This document shows, piece after piece, positions 28,203-40,238 of a DNA stretch of 64,000 nt. The stretch's first letter is position 1. Every line of letters begins with the position of its first letter. The stretch is from Rhizobium etli 8C-3 (GTDB lineage: Bacteria; Pseudomonadota; Alphaproteobacteria; Rhizobiales; Rhizobiaceae). Under the pieces are notes generated by a model, which did not search any database, was not told where the DNA came from, and worked only from the letters and a program-made list of their open reading frames with translations. Where the stretch lies: positions 3,252,501 to 3,316,500 of the forward strand of contig NZ_CP017241.1 of assembly GCF_001908375.1 (NCBI RefSeq). Direction: 5' to 3'. The position numbers were made by a program, and so were the translations under genes.

Positions 28203-28271
28203 TCTGGGCGCGGAGAACTGTCAACGAGACTTCATCTGGCTCCCCATCGCATTTCCGGAGATCGAAGGAAC

Positions 28272-28829
28272 GTGCACACCCGGCTCACATGGATCTGCCA
28301 TGGCCTGACAAGCGCTGGTCGCAACGGTCGCTTTCCACTCGACGAACCGCTTGAGGAAAGCGCCGTCACGCAGACGCGGGCGATTTCCGGTTGGCTGCAG
28401 CGCGCCGACCGGGTCGTGACGAGTCCGGCGCTGCGCGCACGCCAGACTGCAGAAGCACTCTCGCTCGTCTCTCTTCCCGATCCGTTGCTTGCCGATTGCG
28501 ATTACGGCCGGTGGGGCGGGATGGCGATCGCCGATCTGCAGATGCAGGAGCCCGAAAATATGCTCGCCTGGATGAGCGATCCGGAATCGGCCCCGCACGG
28601 CGGCGAAAATATCAGGCAACTCACAGGACGGGCAGCCTTGTCGATGGAAACGCAATCGGTGCTCGGCGGCCACGTTATCGCCGTCAGTCACGCCGCGGTC
28701 ATCCGCGCTGCGATCCTGAACGTGCTTCAGGCGCCGCTTTCGTCTTTCTGGCTCGCGGATATCGAACCGTTATCCGTCATCCGCATGACCCATAATGGCC
28801 GCCGTTGGGCGCTTCGCTTCGGCGGCTGA
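28272..28829 (+). CDS. Histidine phosphatase family protein (phosphoglycerate mutase-like)
   Basis: A 185-residue member of the histidine phosphatase superfamily. The motif usually written RHG is CHG here (TWICHGLTSAG), so the phosphate-binding arginine is missing while the phospho-acceptor histidine is kept. VTSPALRARQTAEAL, the downstream PHGGE and the second histidine in AVSHAAVIRA are present. The family includes alpha-ribazole phosphatase of B12 synthesis, and the divergent position beside the B12-regulated cbtBA suggests a cobalamin link (inference). The GTG at 28272 is tentative; an ATG at 28191 would lie inside the antisense riboswitch region. Confidence 0.8.
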   Translation: MHTRLTWICHGLTSAGRNGRFPLDEPLEESAVTQTRAISGWLQRADRVVTSPALRARQTAEALSLVSLPDPLLADCDYGRWGGMAIADLQMQEPENMLAWMSDPESAPHGGENIRQLTGRAALSMETQSVLGGHVIAVSHAAVIRAAILNVLQAPLSSFWLADIEPLSVIRMTHNGRRWALRFGG

Positions 28830-28949
28830 AGCCGCTTTATCGCTAATTTTTCAAGGAATAAATTAGATCAGCCTTACGCAAGCAAGTTGCGTCACATCTA
28901 TTGAACCCGGTTCACCGGGCGCTAAGTCCTTGCCCCGAGGAGACAGGCC

Positions 28950-29060
28950 ATGACCTATGACTGGAGTGGGGAGCGTACACGGCGCATGCGTCTTTTGCGG
29001 ATTGCGACCGCCGTTATTCTCGTCGGCCTTGTTGTCAGCATTCCGTTGCTGATGACATAG
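28950..29060 (+). CDS. Small single-pass membrane protein, 36 residues
   Basis: ATG at 28950 follows GAGGA with eight bases spacing. The product has a hydrophilic, arginine-rich N terminus (MTYDWSGERTRRMRLLR) and one hydrophobic helix (IATAVILVGLVVSIPLLM). A strong terminator follows nine bases later, so the unit is monocistronic. The function is unknown. Good start signals, a coherent helix and the terminator make it a credible gene. Confidence 0.65.
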   Translation: MTYDWSGERTRRMRLLRIATAVILVGLVVSIPLLMT

Positions 29061-29068
29061 GCGCAAAG

Positions 29069-29102
29069 GGCGAGCAGCCCTCAAACTGCTCGCCTTTTCC
29101 TT
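29069..29102 (+). terminator. Rho-independent terminator
   Basis: GGCGAGCAG (29069-29077) pairs with CTGCTCGCC (29086-29094) across an 8-base loop and is followed by TTTTCCTT. It ends the transcript of the 36-residue protein. Confidence 0.88.
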
Positions 29103-29184
29103 CTATCCTCGAACGGGAACCCGAACGGACTCTGCGATCAAGCACGCCCAAAATTTCGCAACCGCCGGGACATTGGTGCTTGCC

Positions 29185-30361
<1,177 letters not shown>

Positions 30362-31405
30362 ATGGCAAAGCCACCACCTTCAAAGCCCCTGCTGGCCACC
30401 GACAAGCCGCTTCGGTCCCGAGCCCGCAAGCGGCGAGATCCGGCACAGTCGAGCCTTCCCCTCGATCCCATGCCTGAACGCATCGAGCCGTGCCTGGCGC
30501 TTCTCAAGCCGAAGCCGCCGAAGGGCGAGCAGTGGATTTATGAAATCAAATGGGACGGATATCGCCTGGCGGTGCATATCGAGCCGCATGGCGTGCGCAT
30601 TGTCACGCGCGGCGGCCATGACTGGACGCATCGTTTCCCGGCGATCGCACAGGCCGCCAAGCAGATCGGCGTGACGACGGCGGTTCTCGACGGCGAGGCA
30701 ATCGTGGTCGATGAGCGTGGCCGATCCGACTTCGGGCTGCTGCAGCAATCGCTCGGCGGCCGGGGCGGCAAGCAGATCTCCGGCGAAGCGCTCTTCATGG
30801 CGTTCGACTTGCTCTATTTCGACGGGCATGATCTGCGGCAACTGGATCTTTCTTCGCGCCGCCATCTGCTCGAAGGTATGGTCACCGATCGAGAAGGCGT
30901 CATTCGGCTGTCGGAGGAGTTCGAGGCGGACGGAGACCGGCTGCTGGAGCTTGCCTGCGAGCATGGGCTCGAAGGCATCATCGCGAAGGATCGCCACAGC
31001 GAGTACCGCTCCGGCCGTCTCGGCGACTGGGTGAAGATCAAGTGCCTGCAGAGCGACAGCTTCGTGATCGTTGGCTATGAACTTTCCACGGTCGCGCGCG
31101 CCGGGATCGGTTCCCTGCTGCTGGCGGCGCGCAAGGGCGATGGCCTGGTTTATGTCGGCAATGTCGGGACCGGCTTCAACGAACGCACGGCGCAGGAGCT
31201 GCGCGGCATGCTCGATCGTCTGAAGGTGACGAAACCTGCGGTCGGCTATGAGGGCAGGCGCAAGGGGCTCGTCTGGGTGCGGCCAAAGCTGATTGCCGAG
31301 ATCGAGTATCGTGCCTGGACGCACGACGGGAAGCTGAGGCATGCCTCCTACAAAGGTCTGCGCGATGAAGAGGACGAGGTCACGATCCATGTCCTGGAGA
31401 AATAG
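30362..31405 (+). CDS. ATP-dependent DNA ligase, stand-alone LigD-like
   Basis: A 347-residue ligase. The adenylation motif is EIKWDGYR with K63 as the nucleotidyl-accepting lysine. VLDGEAIVVDERGRSDF, MAFDLLYFDG, EGIIAKDRHSEYRSGR and WVKIKC correspond to motifs III, IIIa, IV and V, followed by an OB-fold domain. Bacterial ligases of this type seal breaks in Ku-dependent end joining. Here the polymerase and phosphoesterase domains of full LigD are absent and no ku gene lies in the window. The ATG at 30362 has no evident ribosome-binding site. Confidence 0.88.
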   Translation: MAKPPPSKPLLATDKPLRSRARKRRDPAQSSLPLDPMPERIEPCLALLKPKPPKGEQWIYEIKWDGYRLAVHIEPHGVRIVTRGGHDWTHRFPAIAQAAKQIGVTTAVLDGEAIVVDERGRSDFGLLQQSLGGRGGKQISGEALFMAFDLLYFDGHDLRQLDLSSRRHLLEGMVTDREGVIRLSEEFEADGDRLLELACEHGLEGIIAKDRHSEYRSGRLGDWVKIKCLQSDSFVIVGYELSTVARAGIGSLLLAARKGDGLVYVGNVGTGFNERTAQELRGMLDRLKVTKPAVGYEGRRKGLVWVRPKLIAEIEYRAWTHDGKLRHASYKGLRDEEDEVTIHVLEK

Positions 31406-31876
31406 GCTCTTGGAACGCCCCTTGGAGGTACGTCAAACTTCGAACCGAACAGGCACGAAATACCGGATCGAAGTGAAAAGTGCCGGAATAACTGGCGACG
31501 CCCCTGCATCTTCTGAACAAGGTCTCAGCCAGCGCCCGGACAGTAAGCCAGTCTTAAGCGCGGCGGCGAAGATCTTCGCTATCCTCGGCAAAGAAGAGCA
31601 TCAATAACCGCGTTGGTAAGACCTCCTCGGTAACGAGATCCGCAGTGCTCGGCATCGTTCATCAAGAGATCGCAGCTTTGATCTGAGGCGCCGCCATTGG
31701 GCCGCGCGCTCGAATGGGCCGTGCTTTTCGAACGCCTCCGCTGACTGGTCTCAGGCAAGCCGCAAGATCGCGGTGGCGTTTATGCCGGCGCAAGGCGTTC
31801 GATGGGTAGCTGGACGAAAGATCTGCCTGGTCAATCCGTAGAGCGCGAACGACGCGCCCTACGGCGAATTGGCCTG
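31406..31876. other. Intergenic stretch without a supported gene
   Basis: Between the ligase and the threonine-rich gene no frame shows start signals plus coherent composition. A frame overlapping the end of the ligase gene (31341-31607) was considered and not called. Confidence 0.5.
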
Positions 31877-32176
31877 TTAGCACTCAGTCGTCTTCTTCAT
31901 TTGGCCGGGAGCGGCAGTGTTGGCATCCGTATCCTGCTGCCCTGGTGCCGCTTGCTTGGCGCTTCCAAGCTGTTGGCCAGGTGCACAGTCCTTAGCTGAG
32001 TTCTCATTCGTGGTGCTGCCGGTGGTAGTCGTATCGCTTCCCTGATCGGTAGTGGTCGGTTTGGTCGTCGTAGTCGTCGTCGTGGTGGTGCTACCGCCCG
32101 TAGTAGTGCTCGTCTGAGCGATGGAAAGGCCTGTCGACAGGGCCAGCACGGCCGACGCCAAAAGGATCCGGTTCAT
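31877..32176 (-). CDS. Threonine-rich secreted protein
   Basis: A 99-residue exported protein. It has a signal peptide (MNRILLASAVLALSTGLSIA), then a low-complexity region dominated by threonine (runs of nine or more T, about residues 22-60), then two short APGQ repeats and a C-terminal cysteine. GGAGT precedes the ATG. Composition suggests an unstructured periplasmic or surface protein. No function is known. Confidence 0.72.
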   Translation of the reverse strand: MNRILLASAVLALSTGLSIAQTSTTTGGSTTTTTTTTTKPTTTDQGSDTTTTGSTTNENSAKDCAPGQQLGSAKQAAPGQQDTDANTAAPGQMKKTTEC

Positions 32177-32453
32177 CGTGGTACTCCATTGTTTTGCACG
32201 GTAAGCCTGACAACTTAATCGAAAAGAGGAAAAACAGTTCCGCAGCGGTGTTCAATTTTGTAACCACGGCTAAAGGGTCGAAACCGATTGCGAGCGGCCG
32301 CGCGCTTTTTGAACTTTTACCTGCCGCGGGTGAATAAGCTCTCCGGTACTGGCACAGACAATCATCCGCGCTCGCCTATCGCGCCCTTTCGGCGCGACGC
32401 GACTCCTTTACTTTCCGGCCTATGAACGCCAACACATGCGAAAGGACCGCAGT

Positions 32454-32525
32454 ATGTCCCACTTGGAAAAGCTGAAGGGAAGCGGCCTCGTTCCGATTCA
32501 GGTCGACATGGCCGAGCGCGGCTGA
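32454..32525 (+). CDS. Possible 23-residue leader or micro-protein
   Basis: ATG at 32454 with AAAGGA about eight bases upstream and a stop at 32523. The product MSHLEKLKGSGLVPIQVDM (plus four residues) is amphipathic and has no transmembrane segment. It may be a micro-protein or the preserved start of a decayed gene. Confidence 0.3.
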   Translation: MSHLEKLKGSGLVPIQVDMAERG

Positions 32526-32823
32526 TGTTGTCGGCAACCTCAGCAGCATTTATTTGCGAGGACGTTAAGGTGCTCGACCAGAAAATTCCTGACCCGGGAG
32601 TATGAAGCGGACGACCGGGAACATTTCAATCGCCTGGGATGTTCGGCAGAATGGACCGTGCGGCCAAGATCTCCTGTAACCCGTGCTTTAGCCCCTTGCA
32701 CGCGGTCGTGCGGTCCGCCTCGTTACCTCGCGCATTGGTATCATAGCGTACGGAAACCATGACCCATATCAGGCGTTCTTGTTTTGAACGTCTCCCGACG
32801 TTCCTCTTCGTCATCACCAGCCT

Positions 32824-32850
32824 GGCCCCGATTCGTCGGGGCCATTTTTT
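32824..32850 (+). terminator. Orphan rho-independent terminator, possible end of a small RNA
   Basis: GGCCCCGA (32824-32831), loop TTCG, TCGGGGCC (32836-32843), then ATTTTTT. This is an ideal intrinsic terminator with a UUCG-type tetraloop. No protein gene ends before it. The pyrimidine-rich 60 bases upstream (CTCCCGACGTTCCTCTTCG) would be unstructured, as in many trans-acting small RNAs. Confidence 0.8.
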
Positions 32851-33538
32851 GTGTGCCGGCGGAACGCTCCGTTGAAAATGAACGGATTGCGTGGCCCATC
32901 CACAAACGCGTATCAGCTGGCGACCTGGCCCTGCGGTGAACACCCCGTCGCTCAGGGCCGATTTTTTGTCCACATCCGTACTAATCCCTATGGGCTAGTT
33001 CCCGGTACTGTGTTGGTTTGTCATTCTAGCATCAGAGCATGCCGCAGGAACCGGTATGTTCCATACCGTGGCCGCAGGTTTGAGTGGTTTCCCTACGGCA
33101 ACAGGTGCACGAGGGCTTGCGTCACATGATCGGCGTGAGCCCTCGTCGTAAAAGCGTTAGCGCCCGGAAATGATTGCGCAGAGGTCGAAATGACGGTCGG
33201 AAATGGCCGCGGCAACCACGCCAAGCCCGACGTGGAAGATAGTCGGTCCATTGTCGATGCCGCGCAAGATCGCTGTTATTGCCAAAGCTCTGCGACCGAA
33301 ACGCCTTGATGAAGGCCACCGCTATGGAGCTTCTCGATGCCCTGAAAAGGCATTTGACCTGCGAATGCCCGCTCCTTCGGACTTAGAACGTCGTGTCGTC
33401 TGCCTCACCTTTTCGCGAGGAACGCGACCGAAGCGCTTGCAGCTATCCAATCATTCGGCCGTGACAAGGGAGCGGTTGCAAGAAATGATCTCCTCTGTGA
33501 TGCTGGTGTTCGGGACTGAGAGACTGGAGCTCTGTTGC

Positions 33539-34279
33539 ATGCCTGAAGCTCGCTCGCCGCGACTTGCTGTGCTCATCGACGCTGACAATGCCTCCGCAAA
33601 GATCGCTGACGGTTTATTCGAGGAGATAGCCAAGATCGGCGAGGCAAGTGTTCGGCGCATCTACGGCGACTTCGCTAGTGGTCGCTCAAAAGCTTGGATC
33701 GACGTCCTGGCAAGGCACGCGATCATCCCCCAGCAGCAATTCGCCTACACCACTGGCAAGAACGCTTCCGATATCACTCTCGTCATCGACGCCATGGATC
33801 TCCTGCACAGCGGCCGCTTCGACGGTTTTTGCCTTGTATCCTCAGACAGCGATTTTACTCGCCTCGCCTCGCGGATCCGTGAGCAAGGCATCGACGTTTT
33901 TGGTTTTGGTGAACAGAAGACACCTGAAAGTTTCCGCCAGGCATGCCGCAGATTCATTTATACCGAGAACCTGATTCCTGCGATCGCTTCAAATGGAACG
34001 GACGCCATACAGGCGACGCCCTCACTACAGCAGCCGAGCGCGGCGACGCCCATCATCAAGAAGATGATCGCTCAGATGGAGAGTGAGGATGGATGGGTGC
34101 CGCTCGGAGCGGTCGGAACGCAGCTAGCAAATCTGGCGTCTGACTTCGATCCACGGACATATGGCTTCAGGAAGCTCAGCGACCTCGTGAAAAAGACGAA
34201 CTCCTTCGACATAGATCATGCGGAAGGCAGGCCCCTGCGCATCCGGGTCAAACAGCCATCTCCGAAGAAAAAGAGCTAA
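33539..34279 (+). CDS. NYN-domain (LabA/PIN-like) protein with C-terminal OST-HTH/LOTUS-like domain
   Basis: A 246-residue protein. The N-terminal ~140 residues form a NYN domain of the PIN-like nuclease fold, with the conserved acidic residues D14 and D16 (VLIDADNAS), D78 and D84 (ASDITLVIDAMDLL) and D103 and D105 (VSSDSDF). The C-terminal ~80 residues (IIKKMIAQMESEDGWVPLGA..., ending in FRKLSDLVKK) fit the OST-HTH/LOTUS RNA-binding fold. Together they suggest an RNA-processing or RNA-degrading enzyme. GGAG lies about ten bases before the ATG at 33539. Confidence 0.85.
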   Translation: MPEARSPRLAVLIDADNASAKIADGLFEEIAKIGEASVRRIYGDFASGRSKAWIDVLARHAIIPQQQFAYTTGKNASDITLVIDAMDLLHSGRFDGFCLVSSDSDFTRLASRIREQGIDVFGFGEQKTPESFRQACRRFIYTENLIPAIASNGTDAIQATPSLQQPSAATPIIKKMIAQMESEDGWVPLGAVGTQLANLASDFDPRTYGFRKLSDLVKKTNSFDIDHAEGRPLRIRVKQPSPKKKS

Positions 34280-34835
34280 CGACCGACATCGACATCCCAG
34301 CGAACAAGCATAGCCCTCGAGCGCAATTCGGTCCGGCTCACTTTGGCGGCTTTCGTTGCTGAGCAACCTGCCAATCTGCTGAGATCGAAGAGTGGGTCGA
34401 GGTTGATCCGACAGCTCATTGCCTCAGTTGCGGCCTCCATTCCATTGTCGGTGACGCATCAGGCTTGCCGGCGACGACTGTCGACTTCCTGGAGCGGACA
34501 TCGTCAGGACGGTTTCTCGCAGCATTTGCGAAATTTCGACAAGCGCTCGCGCTGCAGGAGCAGCCTTGCTGGGTGACGAAGACGACATCAGCTGAATTTG
34601 CGAGAACATTGCGTCGGAGATGCGCGTGACCAACAAGCCGTGATGCGCCTTAACCCCGCTTGACTTCATGCCCAGCCGGGCGCATTCGGAGGTAGCGATG
34701 GCATTCGTAAAACTGTCATTGATTCAAAGGAAAACGACATGAACCCCGACGTTCGAAGTTCGACGTCATCACGGCCGCGACCCCGGTGACCTTCCCTTGA
34801 GCTCCGGATAGACCGACGGTCTTTCAGGAGAGCCC
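34280..34835. other. Intergenic stretch with a start-less gene fragment
   Basis: No intact gene. The frame 34363-34629 is listed separately as a remnant. GGAAA-N16-CGTT at 34729-34753 is a one-mismatch EcfG-like promoter about 80 bp before the CorA-type gene; this is only suggestive. Confidence 0.45.
34363..34629 (+). pseudogene. Gene remnant without a start codon
   Basis: An 88-codon open frame with no start codon. It has a coherent protein-like core: AHCLSCGLHSIVGDASGLPA (a CxxC pair followed by a GDASG turn) and TVDFLERTSSGRFLAAFAKF. It looks like the inner part of a small zinc-ribbon-type protein whose 5' end is lost. No family is named with confidence. Confidence 0.35.
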
Positions 34836-35828
34836 ATGCTATGCACCTACTGGCACCATGCCGATCGATTGGCAGCTGTCCCGTCCGATGTGACTCCGGA
34901 AACGGCCCCTGCTCCGGTTTGGCACGACCTGCTCAATCCGATGCCCGAGGAAAACAGATCAGTCGAGCATCAACTGGGGATTTCCATCCCGACGCGCGAG
35001 GAGATGGAGGACATCGAGCTTTCCGCCCGCCTCTATCAGGAAAGCGGTGCCGAGTTTATGACGATGACCGCACTGACGGGCCTGGATGGTGACGAGCCCG
35101 TAAAGACGCCGGTGACTTTCATTCTGAAGGGCTCGAGCCTCGTGACCGTGCGATATGCCGAGCCGAAGCCCTTCGACGTATTCCTGTTACGGGCGCAGCG
35201 TGGCATTGGTGGCGGCGTGCCTTGCGCGAACGGCGAAATGTTGATGACCGGCCTTATCGAAGCGCTGATCGATCGCATGGCCGACGCCCTCGAGCGGCTG
35301 GGAAACGAGATCGACGGCGTTTCTCGCGAGGTCTTCCGCAGCAAGGTCTCGAACGTGACGAAAAAGACGCGCGACTTGCAGTCACTGATCGAACAGCTCG
35401 GCCAGAAGGCCGATTTCCTCACGGCTATACGCGAAAGCCTGGTCAGCATTTCCCGGCTCGTAGCCTATCACTCCGCCCTCGAAAGCCCACAACGCCGGCC
35501 GACTAAAGAGCTTCGGCAGCGCGTCAAGCTGCTGCAACGGGACGCCGCGTCCCTCGGCGATCACGCAACCTTTCTGTCGGGAAAGATCAACTTTCTGCTC
35601 GATGCGACGCTCGGGCTCATAAATCTCGAACAGAATCAGATCATCAAGATCTTCTCGGTGGCGGCGGTGGTGTTCCTGCCTCCGACACTGGTCGCCTCGA
35701 TCTACGGAATGAATTTCGATTTCATGCCGGAGTTAAAATGGCATTTCGGCTACCCTCTCGCCATCGTCCTTATGATGCTCTCGGCCGTCATGCCCTATCT
35801 CTATTTCAAGAGACGCGGCTGGCTTTGA
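34836..35828 (+). CDS. CorA-family divalent metal transporter
   Basis: A 330-residue CorA-type channel. The cytosolic alpha/beta domain is followed by a long helical stalk (about residues 130-255) and two C-terminal transmembrane helices. The selectivity signature YGMN is at residues 290-293, followed by FDFMPELKW in the periplasmic loop. CorA homologues move Mg2+, Co2+ or Ni2+, or export Zn2+ (ZntB). AGGAG precedes the ATG. Confidence 0.92.
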   Translation: MLCTYWHHADRLAAVPSDVTPETAPAPVWHDLLNPMPEENRSVEHQLGISIPTREEMEDIELSARLYQESGAEFMTMTALTGLDGDEPVKTPVTFILKGSSLVTVRYAEPKPFDVFLLRAQRGIGGGVPCANGEMLMTGLIEALIDRMADALERLGNEIDGVSREVFRSKVSNVTKKTRDLQSLIEQLGQKADFLTAIRESLVSISRLVAYHSALESPQRRPTKELRQRVKLLQRDAASLGDHATFLSGKINFLLDATLGLINLEQNQIIKIFSVAAVVFLPPTLVASIYGMNFDFMPELKWHFGYPLAIVLMMLSAVMPYLYFKRRGWL

Positions 35829-36394
35829 GCAATGATCGGTTGCTTCAGGCCGTTGAGAGACCGATCTCGATAATTCGCAACCATGCGAGAGGCCGCTCTG
35901 CGAGCAAGATCTGATGGGGCTTGAGCTGACGTCGCATCATGAACCGCGTGCATAAAGGCTTGATGGGAAGGTGAGGCAAGAAGTCTTGCCAGGCTTGCGA
36001 GACAAACGATCTATGAGATTGAGTAAGGGTAAATCCCCGTTTTGGCACGAGAAGCGGCCGTTGGAAGATCACGTGCTGCATCCGTCAGGTGTCTTCACCT
36101 CGAAGTGGACCGGCCAGCGCAGCTGCCGGCACTGAAAGGACCCGTTGGAAGTCAGAAGCGACATGTCCGGGAAATGTGCGGAATGTTTCTTCTAAGCCAC
36201 AGACGTTGCTATGGAATTTATGGTGGCGGAGGACCGTATTGGTCACAACAGCCGACATCATGAACGGTCTCTCAATCTGTGAATAAATCGAATAACCGGT
36301 AAACCGCGTGCAAAGCCGTTCCTGTTGTTGAACTGCACTTGCGACTCATGGGTGTTCATTATCAACTTCTCATGCAACCAGCAAAGGAACGGCT
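35829..36394. other. Intergenic stretch without a supported gene
   Basis: About 565 bp. A minus-strand frame at 35845-36081 has no ribosome-binding site or recognisable domain and was not called. No clear terminator or repeat was found. Confidence 0.45.
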
Positions 36395-36706
36395 ATGGCA
36401 CGCTACATTGCAGTTTACGATATCGCCGACACCTATCGGGGTCTGCACGCCGCGTTTATCGCTCAAGCGGAGAAACTTGGATGGTCGACTTGGGTATGGG
36501 CGCTTACCGCAAAGAAATGGTATAAGCTACCCAACACCACTCTGATCGGCGACTTCCAGGATTGCGACGCGGCACAAGCAGCATTCAACGCCGCAGCAAA
36601 GGCCGCCAGAGCTGAGAAGGGTGAGCTTGTGGTAGAGAAGTATTTTATCGCCGACTGGGGCTCAGCCACATTTGACTCTGATGTTAAAGCTGACCCTGCG
36701 AAATGA
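36395..36706 (+). CDS. Hypothetical protein, 103 residues
   Basis: A soluble alpha/beta protein not assigned to a family. It starts MARYIAVYDIADTYRGLHAAF, with an aromatic-rich middle (WSTWVWALTAKKWYKLPNTTLIGDF in part) and an alanine-rich helix (residues 58-75). AAAGGA lies eight bases before the ATG, and the length and composition are coherent. The overall shape (VYDI start, alternating strands and helices) faintly recalls ferredoxin-fold proteins such as Cas2 or VapD. There is no cas context, so that is not proposed as a function. Confidence 0.65.
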   Translation: MARYIAVYDIADTYRGLHAAFIAQAEKLGWSTWVWALTAKKWYKLPNTTLIGDFQDCDAAQAAFNAAAKAARAEKGELVVEKYFIADWGSATFDSDVKADPAK

Positions 36707-36723
36707 TCGCTTGTTCGGTGCGC

Positions 36724-36942
36724 TTAGACACAAGTGACTTTCGGCACCACCCCGGAAGCCGTGCGTTGTAAGGCCTCCCCGGTGATTCCTTCACCGCTCG
36801 CACCGGCCTTTTCAAAGGTCAGCCGATAGACACCGCCGATCTCGAACTGCTCGATGGCAACCGGATTTGTAACGGTCATGGAAAGCTCGCCGTGCGGCTT
36901 ATAGTTCGACCAGTCGCCGTTGCTTTCCGGCGGGCCCTGCAA
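36724..36942 (-). pseudogene. Probable 5'-truncated phage-type gene fragment
   Basis: The frame reads PPESNGDWSNYKPHGELSMT, then VTNPVAIEQFEIGGVYRLTF, and ends shortly after. The pattern (N-x-x-W/F-x-x-x-T/KPxG-x-x-x-M-x-NP...F-x-G-x-x-Y-x-L-F) recalls a small phage-associated family. No ribosome-binding site is seen at the frame's start (36942), and it abuts another fragment on the opposite strand (36930-37052). It is likely part of a decayed mobile element. Confidence 0.35.
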
Positions 36943-37052
36943 CGGTCTCGCCGCTCGACTTCGCGCGTCTGGCTGAAGAAATGCTGAAGGCTGATCGCGA
37001 GACAGCCCTGAAAGCCTTTGGCCAGGCGATACTCGCTACCTCCTCTTCAGAA
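36930..37052 (+). pseudogene. C-terminal gene fragment
   Basis: A short plus-strand frame reads SPLDFARLAEEMLKADRETA, then LKAFGQAILATSSSE and a stop at about 37050. It has the helical, charged character of a true protein C terminus but no start of its own. With the adjacent minus-strand fragment it suggests the scar of a recombination or decayed element. Confidence 0.25.
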
Positions 37053-37171
37053 TAGAAACATTGCCGAAAATGCAAAAACCCGCGACCGGTGGAGGTGACG
37101 GGCTGTGGTGGCCAGGCGGTCCAGGTTCGACGCGTCGCCTTCGGTTGAGTTCTTCACTGGGCTTCGTAGGG

Positions 37172-37474
37172 CTAGTCCAAGGACCAGTTATAGGGCGATT
37201 CCGGATCATAAACACAAGCATAATCGAGGGTGCACATCTGACCGTTGGCATCCCGCAAGCTGACAATGGTGCGCTTGTCACCCAGCCTACAGCGCGCCGG
37301 CGGATAGCGGAAGCTGCGGCCGCCGATGCCGGTGCGTACAAAAGCCGCTTTGGATTGGCGTATAATTTGCGTAATCTGGCTACACGTGTGAGCCCGGGCA
37401 TTGACTTCCACGGCCTGGGCGGCAAGGCCTGACGACGGGAGCAAAAGCGCAGCTGCTAAAATCACGTTCTTCAT
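37172..37474 (-). CDS. Small secreted cysteine-containing protein
   Basis: A 100-residue exported protein with a signal peptide (MKNVILAAALLLPSSGLAAQA). The mature domain has four cysteines (in HTCSQI, PARCRLG, GQMCTLDYAC) that could form two disulfides, and an RSFRYPPARCRLG stretch. AGGAGT precedes the ATG. No family is recognised with confidence. It ends 43 bp from the left end of the IS21 element in window coordinates. Confidence 0.68.
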   Translation of the reverse strand: MKNVILAAALLLPSSGLAAQAVEVNARAHTCSQITQIIRQSKAAFVRTGIGGRSFRYPPARCRLGDKRTIVSLRDANGQMCTLDYACVYDPESPYNWSLD

Positions 37475-37510
37475 GGGAACTCCTCCTATGGAGGCGAGTT
37501 AAACAGCGCT

Positions 37511-37516
37511 GCCAGC
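37511..37516. repeat. Target-site duplication of the IS21 element, left copy
   Basis: GCCAGC directly precedes the left terminal repeat and is repeated at 40152-40157 directly after the right terminal repeat. IS21-family elements make 4-8 bp duplications. Confidence 0.6.
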
Positions 37517-37540
37517 TATAGAGCGGCAATCTGGATGAGA

Positions 37541-40107
<2,567 letters not shown>

Positions 40108-40151
40108 TCATCTTGATTGACGCTCCGTCTCACCTTGATTGCCGCGCTGCA

Positions 40152-40157
40152 GCCAGC
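40152..40157. repeat. Target-site duplication of the IS21 element, right copy
   Basis: GCCAGC, identical to 37511-37516. Confidence 0.6.
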
Positions 40158-40238
40158 GGCATTCAAAACAAATTCTGTATTGTTAAGGCATTGGCTCGTT
40201 AAACGCATAACTGGCCCCGGAAAGTTTAGGAGGGTGTC

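Larger units (their letters stand above)
32177..33538. other. Long gene-poor stretch
   Basis: About 1.36 kb with no convincing protein gene apart from the 23-codon frame at 32454. It contains an orphan strong terminator at 32824-32850 and a GC-rich hairpin CGCGCC/GGCGCG near 32380. Open frames at 32626-32973 (minus) and 32851-33129 (plus) lack ribosome-binding sites and family resemblance. Confidence 0.5.

Noticed and set aside
31341..31607. An 88-codon frame overlapping the ligase 3' end
   Set aside because: No start signals, no recognised domain; most of it is the shifted frame of the ligase gene.
32626..32973. A 115-codon minus-strand frame
   Set aside because: It reads through the perfect orphan terminator and lacks a ribosome-binding site.
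35845..36081. A 78-codon minus-strand frame after the CorA-type gene
   Set aside because: No ribosome-binding site or recognisable family; composition not convincing.
36395..36706. Cas2/VapD-like toxin
   Set aside because: Only a vague similarity in the opening VYDI and strand-helix order, no catalytic pattern and no cas or antitoxin neighbour.
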